Assembly (NCBI GenBank): GCA_915275065.1
Contig: CAJZGD010000087.1
Span: 1-9,933, forward strand
Direction of reading: 5' to 3'
Length of the DNA: 9,933 nt
From: an uncultured Corynebacterium sp.
GTDB lineage: Bacteria; Actinomycetota; Actinomycetes; Mycobacteriales; Mycobacteriaceae
In this document: piece after piece, positions 1-5,791 of the stretch
Layout of the letters: every line of letters starts with the position of its first letter
How positions within the stretch are numbered: position 1 is the first letter of the stretch
Position numbers and translations under genes: made by a program
Notes under the pieces: generated by a model
What the model saw: the letters and a program-made list of their open reading frames with translations, nothing else
What the model was told of the DNA's origin: nothing
Databases searched by the model: none

Positions 1-1
1 C

Positions 2-358
2 GCCCCGCCGGCGCCCGCACCGGCACCCGACATGGGCACGAATAATACGCCAGCGGCACCAGAAGTCAATACGCAGAATCAACAGGAACAGGCCCCAGCA
101 CCCGCACCAGCCCCGGTGGAGGTGCCAAACGTACCGCAAACGACGATTACGCCGCCAGCAGCACCCACGCAAAATAATGATTTGATTCAAGGCCTCAACG
201 GTTTATTGCAGCCAGGCGGCGGTGGGCAGCTAACAAATAATGCCCCACCGCAACAGACCCCAGAGCAACAACAGACCCCCGGTAATGGCCAGCAACAGCA
301 GCAGGCTCCCATGGTCATTCCCTCGCTTCCCGGAGCAGAGAATAACCAGCTTCGGTAA
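2..358 (+). CDS. C-terminal part of a Pro/Gln/Ala-rich protein (5' end outside window)
   Basis: The reading frame is open from the first complete codon at position 2 to the TAA at 356-358, so this is the end of a gene that starts upstream. The ATG at 32 is internal, because the same Pro-Ala-Pro composition runs through it (APPAPAPAPD before the Met). The visible 118 residues are low complexity: Pro-Ala repeats, then Gln/Asn-rich stretches (QQTPEQQQTPGNGQQQQQ) and a short Gly run. There is no recognisable catalytic motif, membrane helix or cysteine. Such tails are usual at the C-terminus of cell-wall-spanning or exported actinobacterial proteins, for example some Mce-family or secreted hydrolase proteins, but nothing here identifies the parent protein. 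No strong terminator follows the stop codon. I am confident that it is coding and have no confident function. Confidence 0.75.
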   Translation, partial: APPAPAPAPDMGTNNTPAAPEVNTQNQQEQAPAPAPAPVEVPNVPQTTITPPAAPTQNNDLIQGLNGLLQPGGGGQLTNNAPPQQTPEQQQTPGNGQQQQQAPMVIPSLPGAENNQLR

Positions 359-424
359 GAGTTTTTAGCAGGCCACGGCCGGTTATCGCAGTGCACACCA
401 TTATGCTTTCTTAAGAATCAGTCT

Positions 425-430
425 TATACT
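425..430 (+). promoter_or_regulatory. Possible -10 box (TATACT) before the Excalibur gene
   Basis: TATACT matches the TANNNT sigma-A -10 pattern and would start transcription near 437, just before the inverted repeat at 440-486. It follows a perfect 10-bp palindrome (TTCTTAAGAA, 408-417). No good -35 hexamer is present (TATGCT at about 17 bp). The resulting leader to the GTG at 668 would be about 230 nt. This is inference from motif position only. Confidence 0.25.
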
Positions 431-439
431 CATCTTTGA

Positions 440-486
440 GATTTCCCATGATTTTCATGAGGTTGTTTTCAGCTTCATGGGAAATC
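440..486. repeat. Perfect 12-bp inverted repeat, 23-nt loop
   Basis: GATTTCCCATGA (440-451) is repeated as its exact reverse complement TCATGGGAAATC (475-486). No T-run follows on the + strand, so it is not a standard intrinsic terminator. A smaller competing stem, CATGA/TCATG (447-451 with 455-459), shares the left arm, so the two folds exclude each other. It lies in the 309-bp gap between the Pro/Gln-rich gene and the Excalibur gene and may be an operator or a leader hairpin. The rest of that gap (359-667) holds no gene that I can support. Confidence 0.6.
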
Positions 487-667
487 CGCTCATTACTGAT
501 TTCCGTTCATGCATAAGGAAGCATTGGCTCATGCCCCGGTTTTCTTCTCAAGGTGCCCTACACTCAAACGGGCGCCAACAACTAGTTATAGCCCCCATCG
601 ACTCTGCGGCTTCTGTGGCACCGCTCATGTCCGCCCCACAGTTCGGCATCATGATGGGGGCATCATC

Positions 668-1324
668 GTGGTAATCAACATGATGTTTCAAATCATAAAA
701 ACCATTCTGGCGATTATCGGTATCATCTTTGGTGGCATCTTTATCCTCGGCATGCTCATAGATGGTGCTGCCTGGCGCTTCCTCATGGGGTTGGCGCTTC
801 TCGGGCCAGCTGTGTGGTGGTTCATGACCAAGCCGGGACAACGCCGATGGAAGGCCGTCATCCCATTGGCCCTACTGTCGTTTTTCGCTGGAGTTGGCAT
901 AGCTCCAGACACAGAACCAGAGCAGCCGGCGGCCGCGGTCATGGCCACGCCTAGCAGCTCAAGCACCCCAACCACGACGAAGAAAACCACCACCTCTCGG
1001 CCCACCACAACAAGTCGAACCACCACCGCCACAACAACATCGGCACCGCCCACAACCAGCACCGTTGTCTCCGAGACGCAGGTTGTGTCCGACAATCACA
1101 CGGACCACTATGTGCGAGATCCCGAGCCGGCCCCCGTCATCGTGCCGGAACCGGAGTATCCGCCTGCACCAATCCCAGAGCCGGAAACCGCTCCGGCGCA
1201 GAATGTTTATTACCCGAACTGTAAGGCAGCAAAGGCCGCAGGTGCGGCACCGCTCTATCAAGGTGAGCCGGGTTACCGAGCCGGATTGGATCGTGACCAA
1301 GACGGCGTCGCCTGCGAACGATAA
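668..1324 (+). CDS. Excalibur-domain membrane protein
   Basis: Read from the GTG at 668 this is a 218-residue protein. Three hydrophobic segments come first (about residues 9-31, 35-53 and 62-79), then a Thr/Ser-rich linker (about 93-135), a Pro/Glu-rich spacer (about 151-177), and a C-terminal Excalibur domain (about 181-218). The domain shows the family signature: Cys185 in YYPNCKAA and the acidic loop DRDQDGVACE with Cys216. Excalibur is an extracellular domain thought to bind calcium through this DxDxDG loop. The C-terminal domain is therefore probably outside the membrane, held off it by the Thr and Pro linkers. The GTG start is preferred because GGGGG at 656-660 sits 7 nt upstream. ATG at 680 or 683 is also possible. 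The frame stays open up to an ATG at 509, but that extension has no ribosome binding site and does not look like protein. The ligand and role are unknown. Confidence 0.8.
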   Translation: MVINMMFQIIKTILAIIGIIFGGIFILGMLIDGAAWRFLMGLALLGPAVWWFMTKPGQRRWKAVIPLALLSFFAGVGIAPDTEPEQPAAAVMATPSSSSTPTTTKKTTTSRPTTTSRTTTATTTSAPPTTSTVVSETQVVSDNHTDHYVRDPEPAPVIVPEPEYPPAPIPEPETAPAQNVYYPNCKAAKAAGAAPLYQGEPGYRAGLDRDQDGVACER

Positions 1325-1347
1325 GTTCTACTGATAGAAAACCACCC

Positions 1348-1387
1348 ATCCCCTGGCTGTAATTTTGCTACATCCGGGGGATTTTTC
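1348..1387 (+). terminator. Intrinsic terminator after the Excalibur gene
   Basis: A 9-bp stem, ATCCCCTGG (1348-1356) with CCGGGGGAT (1374-1382) including one T:G wobble, is followed by a T-run at 1382-1386. It starts 24 nt after the stop codon at 1322-1324. The 17-nt loop is longer than usual, but the position and the T-run fit termination of this gene. Confidence 0.6.
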
Positions 1388-1457
1388 CGTTACTGGTGTG
1401 GCTATATGTTACTAATGGGGCCAGTTGGGCTGATGTTTTATGTACTTTCCCTGGGCA

Positions 1458-1477
1458 TTATCCAAAGATTTGGATAA
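1458..1477. promoter_or_regulatory. Operator-like perfect inverted repeat
   Basis: TTATCCAAA (1458-1466) and TTTGGATAA (1469-1477) are exact reverse complements separated by GA, giving a 20-bp site shaped like a dimeric repressor operator. TATAAA at 1482-1487 lies directly downstream and could be a -10 box, with TTATCC (1458-1463) as a poor -35 at 18 bp. A bound protein would then cover the promoter. No adjacent regulator gene is in the window, so the binding protein is unknown. Confidence 0.45.
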
Positions 1478-1638
1478 AATTTATAAAAGAAAATAACCCC
1501 TATTCATTTCTCATAATCTTAAGAATGGTCTGCAAATATTAGCGAGATCTGTGGGCAAAATCGTCGTAAAGCAGCAAAAATAGCCACAAAAGCCCGCCGA
1601 TTAATATTAAATTATTTTAATAATGCTACCATGATAGA

Positions 1639-1766
1639 CGTTTAGGTTATTTTTCCGATTCTTCCTGGGAATCGACATTTTCCCAAAAAGGTCTAAACTT
1701 AAGGTTTAGAGTTTTAGTTACTCGGTCCATTCCCCACATTGAGCGACCCCTCACGGACCTTTTTTA
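1639..1766 (+). ncRNA. Candidate small RNA or attenuated leader
   Basis: An extended -10 (TGC-TACCAT, 1624-1632) would start a transcript near 1639. It would pass through two mutually exclusive small stems (GATTC/GAATC at 1657-1661 with 1669-1673; TGGGAA/TTCCCA at 1666-1671 with 1680-1685) and the TCTAAAC/GTTTAGA stem, and would end at the hairpin and T-run at 1724-1765. The unit would be about 128 nt with no useful open reading frame. The evidence is only the combination of promoter-like, folded and terminator-like elements in the right order. It matches no RNA family I can name. Confidence 0.22.
1724..1765 (+). terminator. Hairpin with T-run upstream of the small exported protein gene
   Basis: GGTCC (1724-1728) pairs with GGACC (1755-1759). 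A second stem, TGAG (1740-1743) with CTCA (1750-1753), lies inside, and TTTTTT follows at 1760-1765. It cannot end the Excalibur transcript, which has its own terminator at 1348. It must therefore end a transcript that begins within the intergenic region, or attenuate a leader of the gene at 1830. Confidence 0.4.
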
Positions 1767-1829
1767 ATAGTAAATTTCAATTACTCTAACGTTGTCCGTC
1801 GTTGGATTTAGCAGATAAGGAGCCGCGCC

Positions 1830-2327
1830 ATGATACTGCCACTCTCACGGTTCACCATGACGGTTGCAGTGAGTGTCGCATTAGTTGTGATGCTCCCGTA
1901 TTTCGCCTGGTTAACGTATACATTGCAGTTGATGGAACCGGATATATCTGGGGCTGTCATGTCCGCGGCACGAAGGTCGACAACCGAGTCCTCCCCCACC
2001 ACAAGTAGGATGGTCACTCCGCTGGCAGATGGTTCGCTGGCGGAGATTTCTTACGATGACCCGAATGCGCAGCGACTTGCGGATGCCATGGCGTCGCAGG
2101 GTGGAGTGCCCATCTGCGAATGCTTACACGACTGGGGTCCAGGCGCCACGCTCATGTGTGATGGCACACTGCTCTACACTGCCCATTGCGTCGATGAGGT
2201 GTCAAGCACCGGCGATAACTCCGCCCCTACTTTCGCCAACCCCGACATACCCCCAGAGCTTATGGCTCCCCAAATAGAGCAACGGGTAGAGCAGCACGAA
2301 ACAGCGCCGCAAGAACCCCAGCAATGA
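1830..2327 (+). CDS. Small signal-anchored protein with a four-cysteine segment, unknown function
   Basis: A 165-residue protein. The start is well supported by AAGGAG at 1817-1822, 7 nt before the ATG. Residues about 8-33 form one hydrophobic helix with little charge before it, typical of a signal anchor or an uncleaved signal peptide. The rest is polar. A central segment holds four cysteines close together (PICECLHDW, then LMCDG, then TAHCVD, about residues 94-114), and the C-terminus is Pro/Glu/Gln-rich. No lipobox is present. The cysteine spacing could fit two disulfides in an exported protein, or less probably a metal site. I recognise no family. The stop codon (TGA, 2325-2327) lies inside a small inverted repeat, and the antiporter gene begins 42 nt further on. 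It is probably a real gene with a lineage-restricted envelope product. Confidence 0.7.
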   Translation: MILPLSRFTMTVAVSVALVVMLPYFAWLTYTLQLMEPDISGAVMSAARRSTTESSPTTSRMVTPLADGSLAEISYDDPNAQRLADAMASQGGVPICECLHDWGPGATLMCDGTLLYTAHCVDEVSSTGDNSAPTFANPDIPPELMAPQIEQRVEQHETAPQEPQQ

Positions 2328-2345
2328 TGAGGCTCATCAGGTTTT
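2325..2345 (+). terminator. Weak hairpin between the small exported protein and antiporter genes
   Basis: TGATGA (2325-2330) pairs with TCATCA (2334-2339) around a GGC loop, followed by GGTTTT. The stem is AT-rich and the T-run is only four, so termination would be inefficient. The stop codon of the upstream gene forms part of the stem. Confidence 0.25.
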
Positions 2346-2355
2346 CCGCGGTAGC

Positions 2356-2361
2356 TACACT
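2356..2361 (+). promoter_or_regulatory. -10 box of a probable leaderless transcript (antiporter gene)
   Basis: TACACT at 2356-2361 fits TANNNT and ends 8 nt before the ATG at 2370, which places the expected transcription start at or next to the start codon. No Shine-Dalgarno sequence is visible before that ATG. TATAGT at 2361-2366 also fits the pattern but lies too close to the ATG. No clear -35 is present. Confidence 0.4.
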
Positions 2362-2369
2362 ATAGTGCC

Positions 2370-3623
2370 ATGGTTACCGCAATGATGCCCGAGTCACATA
2401 TTGTTTTAGCCTCGGGCAGTGTCGAAGCAAGTCCCTTAGTGTCCTTTGCCTGGATCATGGCTGCCGCGGTGACGGCGCCGCTGATTTCCTGGGCGACAGG
2501 AAAGCGCGTGCCGGCTGTGGTGCTGCTCATTGGGGCGGGCATTCTTATTGGCCCGCACTGGCTGGGGTTGGCATCAACCGAGGGCGGTGTGGGGTTATTA
2601 AAACAGTTGGGGTTGGGCATGCTCTTTCTCTTGGCCGGCTACGAGATTAATCCCGCCATGATTCGCAGCAGAGAGGGTCGCACGAGCGCAACCACCTGGC
2701 TGGTGTGTATGGGGCTGAGTTTCGCGGGGGCGTGTGTGCTTCTGCGACCCCATAACACGTCGACGGCGGTGGTGCTGGCCATTGCATTCACATCCACGGC
2801 CGTGGGCACGCTCATGCCCATCATGAAACAGCAACAGGTGCTGCACACCCCGGTGGGGCGATCGTTGCTGGTGCATGGTGCAATCGGTGAGATCTTCCCC
2901 ATTTTTGCGATGGCGTTATTATTGTCGGCACGCAGCACGTGGGTAACGGCCATCGTTTTGGCTGCGTTCTTTATGGTCGCCATTGTGGTGGCGGCCATTC
3001 CGCGGACGGTACGGTTTCTCTTGCCGTGGACCGCGCGGGCCATGGTTCTCAATGCCGGCGCAACGAACCAAACGGTGATGCGATTGGTGCTGTGGATGCT
3101 GGGTGTGCTCATGGCTGTCGCAGCGGTGTTCGAATTGGATGTGGTGTTGGGTGCGTTTGCGGCTGGGTTTATTTTGCGTCGTCTCGTCCCGGAAAAGTTC
3201 AGCGAGGCCGTGGAGCAACGGCTCGACATCGTGGGGTATTCGTTGTTGATTCCGGTGTTTTTCGTGTGCTCGGGAATGACGATCGACCCCCAGGCAGTGT
3301 CTGATAAACCCTGGTTACTGTGTGTTTTGGTGCCGTTGATTTATGTGGTTCGGGGGCTACCGGTGCTCATTCGGGAGCTGTTCTTTACCACCGGGTCCCA
3401 ATTGACAAATGTGCGGGAGAAGATCCAGCTGAGCCTCTATGCCGCAACGGCGCTTCCGATCATTGCGGCGGTCACCGAGGTGGCGGTGGAATCGCAATTA
3501 TTGTCGGAGGAGAATGCGTCACTGCTGGTAGCCGCAGGTTCGGTAACGGTGCTCATCTTCCCGTTTATAGCGAATATGATTCAACCAGCGGAAACTACTG
3601 CGAATTCGCTGAGGACTTCCTAA
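2370..3623 (+). CDS. Cation/proton antiporter, CPA2 / Na+/H+ exchanger family
   Basis: A 417-residue polytopic protein with about 12 hydrophobic segments, the usual size of a CPA2 membrane domain without the C-terminal TrkA-N domain of Kef-type proteins. Family landmarks are visible: the first-half signature KRVPAVVLLIGAGILIGP (45-62), the AFTSTAVGTLMPIMK stretch (139-153) equivalent to the LSSTAV region, LGAFAAGFILRR (260-271), and IPVFFVCSGMTID (294-306). Members exchange a monovalent cation for protons across the cytoplasmic membrane. In LLVHGAIGEIFPI, Glu174 falls where many relatives have the Asp of the FQD motif. The ion cannot be read from the sequence. The start at 2370 agrees with a leaderless mRNA. 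ATG 2382 or 2385 are alternatives, also without ribosome binding sites. The transporter call is secure; the substrate is unknown. Confidence 0.85.
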   Translation: MVTAMMPESHIVLASGSVEASPLVSFAWIMAAAVTAPLISWATGKRVPAVVLLIGAGILIGPHWLGLASTEGGVGLLKQLGLGMLFLLAGYEINPAMIRSREGRTSATTWLVCMGLSFAGACVLLRPHNTSTAVVLAIAFTSTAVGTLMPIMKQQQVLHTPVGRSLLVHGAIGEIFPIFAMALLLSARSTWVTAIVLAAFFMVAIVVAAIPRTVRFLLPWTARAMVLNAGATNQTVMRLVLWMLGVLMAVAAVFELDVVLGAFAAGFILRRLVPEKFSEAVEQRLDIVGYSLLIPVFFVCSGMTIDPQAVSDKPWLLCVLVPLIYVVRGLPVLIRELFFTTGSQLTNVREKIQLSLYAATALPIIAAVTEVAVESQLLSEENASLLVAAGSVTVLIFPFIANMIQPAETTANSLRTS

Positions 3624-3631
3624 GATTCGAA

Positions 3632-3660
3632 ACTAATGTTATTGTTGTTGACTAGTGTTA
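3632..3660. promoter_or_regulatory. Direct repeats ACTAATGTTA / ACTAGTGTTA upstream of the DUF1906 gene
   Basis: The 10-mers at 3632-3641 and 3651-3660 differ at one position and start 19 nt apart, close to two helical turns. They lie just downstream of the antiporter stop codon and overlap a possible -35 (TTGACT, 3648-3653). That box has a loose -10 (TTTAAT, 3673-3678) at 19 bp spacing. Tandem sites with this spacing are typical of response regulators of the OmpR type, but the binding protein is not identifiable here. Confidence 0.3.
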
Positions 3661-3747
3661 CATAAGTGAAGTTTTAATAGCTTTGTAAGCTTTGCGACGA
3701 CGTTCCGCACCATCACCCGTCGCAACGCAACACAAGTAGGGAGACCC

Positions 3748-4764
3748 ATGTCCATATTTTCCGCCCTGTCACGCCGCCGATTCCTCCAAACCGCAGCATT
3801 GACCATTGCCAGCAGCTTCGCCTTCGCCGCCGCCGGCATCACCGCGCCACAAGCATTCGCCCTCGGGCCCGTCCTGGGAACCGTCATCGACTACGCCGCT
3901 GGCGTACCAGACGGCGACACCATCAAGGAAGCCGGCCACCTCGGATCTGTCCGATACGTATCCCAACGCCGCCCCGGCGCGGAATGGATGCTTGGCAAAC
4001 CCGTCACCCTAGAGGAAACCAAAGACCAGGCCGCTAACGGCCTCAAGGTCGCATCCATCTACCAGTTCGGTAAGGAAGAAACCGCCGACTGGAAACAAGG
4101 TGCCGCGGGTGCCGCAGTGCACGCCCCCCAGGCCATCCAGCTGCATGCCGCCGCCGGTGGGCCCAAGGGCCGGCCCATCTATGTGGCGATTGACGATAAT
4201 CCGTCCCGGGAAGAATACGATAATCAGATCCGCCCCTACCTTAAGGCCTTCGATGAGATTCTCAAGAGCCAGGGCTATACCATGGGCGTGTACGCCAACT
4301 ATGGCACCATTGATTGGGCGATCCAGGATGGTCTCGGCTCCTATTTCTGGCAGCATGACTGGGGTTCCAACGGGCAGATTCACCCGCGGGTCACGCTGCA
4401 CCAGGTGGCTGGCGAAACCGAAAACCTCGATGGCATTGAGGTTGATGTCAACGATGTGTATGCGGAAGACTGGGGCCAGTGGACGCCCGGCCAGGCAGAC
4501 ACCCCCGCCCCCAGTGGGCAGACGACTGCCAATAGTGGCAATGTGAAGCTGCCTTCGGGTGCGAGCGGGAATGCGAAGAATAACCAGTCAAGCGCTACCC
4601 TTCCAGAAACATTGGCCGGCAAAAACCTGGATGCTAAAACCATCCGTCAGCTGGGCAATTCGGTGAATAGTATTTCCAGCAAGCTGCCGGTCGGCCAGCA
4701 AATCGTGATGCCTTCGGAAGAGCAGATCAAGGTGATTCTGCAGATCGCCAAGTCGTCTAGTTAG
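3748..4764 (+). CDS. Tat-exported DUF1906 (Rv2525c-like glycoside-hydrolase-like) protein
   Basis: A 338-residue protein. The N-terminus carries a twin-arginine signal, SRRRFLQ (residues 8-14), a hydrophobic stretch, and a likely signal-peptidase site after AFA (residue 38). The mature part to about residue 246 matches the DUF1906 glycoside-hydrolase-like fold of M. tuberculosis Rv2525c, itself a Tat substrate. It has GTVIDYA (44-50), RYVSQRRPG (69-77), IYVAIDDNPS (144-153), GVYANYGTIDWA (180-191), YFWQHDWG (199-206), LHQV (217-220) and GIEVDVNDVY (229-238). Asp149, Asp150 and Asp233 are candidate acidic active-site residues of the TIM barrel. A Ser/Gly/Asn linker (about 250-285) leads to a 50-residue C-terminal helix-rich tail. 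The role is probably at the cell wall; no substrate is established for the family as far as I know. AGGGAG (3738-3743) lies 4 nt before the ATG, rather close. Codon usage changes within the gene. Confidence 0.88.
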   Translation: MSIFSALSRRRFLQTAALTIASSFAFAAAGITAPQAFALGPVLGTVIDYAAGVPDGDTIKEAGHLGSVRYVSQRRPGAEWMLGKPVTLEETKDQAANGLKVASIYQFGKEETADWKQGAAGAAVHAPQAIQLHAAAGGPKGRPIYVAIDDNPSREEYDNQIRPYLKAFDEILKSQGYTMGVYANYGTIDWAIQDGLGSYFWQHDWGSNGQIHPRVTLHQVAGETENLDGIEVDVNDVYAEDWGQWTPGQADTPAPSGQTTANSGNVKLPSGASGNAKNNQSSATLPETLAGKNLDAKTIRQLGNSVNSISSKLPVGQQIVMPSEEQIKVILQIAKSSS

Positions 4765-4777
4765 CCGGTACCGCCGC

Positions 4778-5719
4778 CTAGTAATCGGTGGGTTCCGTTG
4801 TCGCCGTGGTTGTGGCCGTTTTGGTCACAGCCGCGGTTTTTGTGTTGGCGGTTCCAGAAACCGCGCGGCTTGTCGAGGTTGCGGATGTGGTTTGCGACGC
4901 CGATGGTTTTTCGGTTTCGGTCGGGTATGGTTTGCCTTCGCCTAACACCTGGTATTTCATCATGTCGGTGAGCGTGGTTTTTGATGTATTCACCGCGCCC
5001 ACAGCCACGAAGTCGGCCCCATATCCGGCCGAAAGGTATTCCTTGTTTTCGTCGCTTTCGGCGGTCTGGCTGCCGATGATGTTCGGCAATACGCCGCTGC
5101 CGTAGTTTTGTTGCGGGTTGAGGCTTTGTCGTTCCCGCATGACAGCCAGCAGCGTGGCATCGGGTTCCCGGTCGAGGAGTTGGCCAAGAAAATACGCCAC
5201 ATCATACGAACTGGTTTGCGAATATGCCCAGTAGTTATTGGCGGTCGTGGCGTCTAACTGGTATTTATCCGCCGCCCACGAGACGGAATTGGGGAACACC
5301 GAATAGAGTTCGTCGGTGAGGGCGTTATCATCATGAAGCAGCATGCGCCGGGCTTGTTCCCGCTCTTTTTCTCCGCCCTTCGTGAATGCGTAATGCCCAA
5401 TATACAGCCTGACCAGGCCTTGGGCCCGGCGGGAATTACGTTCATTGGTGGAGCCCACATGTTTACCTGTCCGCAAATTCACGTAGGTGTATTGGTACGG
5501 CAAGTGGTCGAAGGTGCGTTTCGACAGTTTTTTGTATTCAAAACCCTGAAGCGACAGGTCGGGTGTGCGGTCGACGTCGGCAAGCTCTTCGGGGGATTTC
5601 AGCACCACGTTCGTGATATCGGTAGTGATCGATCTGCCGCAGCCCGTGACCAGCAGTGCGCTACACACCACCGCAGTGGTGACGGCTCGGGAATAACTAC
5701 TCGCAGATCTACTGGGCAT
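4778..5719 (-). CDS. Lipoprotein with a degenerate beta-lactamase-like domain
   Basis: A 313-residue protein with a type II signal peptide ending in the lipobox VTGC (Cys27), so it should be lipid-anchored outside the membrane. Residues about 90-250 resemble the class A beta-lactamase / serine hydrolase fold. NSRRAQGLVRLYIGHYAF (95-112) occupies the position of the SxxK helix, MLLHDDNALTDEL (126-138) that of the SDN motif, and TSSYDVAYFLGQLLD (169-183) the following helix. The catalytic Ser-x-x-Lys is not intact (SRRA), SDN reads DDN, and no KTG motif is present, so enzymatic activity is doubtful and a scaffold or binding role is more likely. The C-terminus (about 266-311) is a Thr/Ser/Ala-rich tail. 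The gene is convergent with the DUF1906 gene (13 bp apart, no obvious terminator). The start has no ribosome binding site but has a -10 box 7 nt upstream. The fold assignment is inference from motif order. Confidence 0.72.
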   Translation of the reverse strand: MPSRSASSYSRAVTTAVVCSALLVTGCGRSITTDITNVVLKSPEELADVDRTPDLSLQGFEYKKLSKRTFDHLPYQYTYVNLRTGKHVGSTNERNSRRAQGLVRLYIGHYAFTKGGEKEREQARRMLLHDDNALTDELYSVFPNSVSWAADKYQLDATTANNYWAYSQTSSYDVAYFLGQLLDREPDATLLAVMRERQSLNPQQNYGSGVLPNIIGSQTAESDENKEYLSAGYGADFVAVGAVNTSKTTLTDMMKYQVLGEGKPYPTETEKPSASQTTSATSTSRAVSGTANTKTAAVTKTATTTATTEPTDY

Positions 5720-5736
5720 GCGCTAAATTCTAGCGC
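5720..5736 (-). promoter_or_regulatory. Leaderless promoter -10 within a palindrome (lipoprotein gene)
   Basis: On the minus strand TAGAAT (5732-5727) lies 7 nt before the lipoprotein ATG at 5719, so transcription should begin at or beside the start codon. The box is enclosed by a 6-bp inverted repeat, GCGCTA (5720-5725) with TAGCGC (5731-5736). A protein bound there would block the promoter. No good -35 is seen. Confidence 0.4.
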
Positions 5737-5791
5737 CCCACCGTGAAAAAAGCGTGTTTATGTTTGAGTTATATTTCTCTTCGACATCATT

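Larger units (their letters stand above)
1388..1829. other. AT-rich intergenic region with several palindromes
   Basis: About 440 bp without a convincing gene, clearly more AT-rich than its flanks between about 1440 and 1800. Besides the operator-like repeat at 1458-1477 it contains the perfect palindrome TTAATATTAA (1601-1610), the inverted repeat ATTATT/AATAAT (1611-1616 with 1619-1624), TGGGAA/TTCCCA (1666-1671 with 1680-1685), and TCTAAAC/GTTTAGA (1692-1698 with 1704-1710). A hairpin with a T-run lies at 1724-1765. A weak -10 (TACTCT, 1782-1787) may serve the next gene. The only open frames are very short. Confidence 0.6.

Noticed and set aside
509..667. N-terminal extension of the Excalibur protein with a CGFCG motif suggesting a zinc ribbon
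   Set aside because: Only one CxxC-like pair, no second pair at proper spacing, no ribosome binding site at 509, and a good one exists for GTG 668.
477..674. 65-codon + strand ORF in the gap before the Excalibur gene
   Set aside because: Its start overlaps the inverted repeat, GAGG is 14 nt away, composition is not protein-like, and it overlaps the supported GTG start at 668.
1085..1101. GlxR/CRP-like palindrome TGTGT-N7-TCACA
   Set aside because: Lies inside the coding region of the Excalibur gene, imperfect match, wrong place for regulation.
1642..1649. TTAGGTTA-like half of a DtxR iron box
   Set aside because: Only one half-site; the other half of the 19-bp palindrome is absent.
1724..1765. 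6C RNA motif (C-rich hairpin loops) in the T-run hairpin
   Set aside because: The C-runs are only four long and the two-hairpin layout does not match.
2639..3229. 196-codon minus-strand ORF inside the antiporter gene
   Set aside because: Ala/Thr/Asn-rich antisense shadow of a well-supported transporter gene.
4765..4777. Bidirectional terminator between the convergent DUF1906 and lipoprotein genes
   Set aside because: Only a 4-bp palindrome (CGGTACCG) and no T-runs on either strand.
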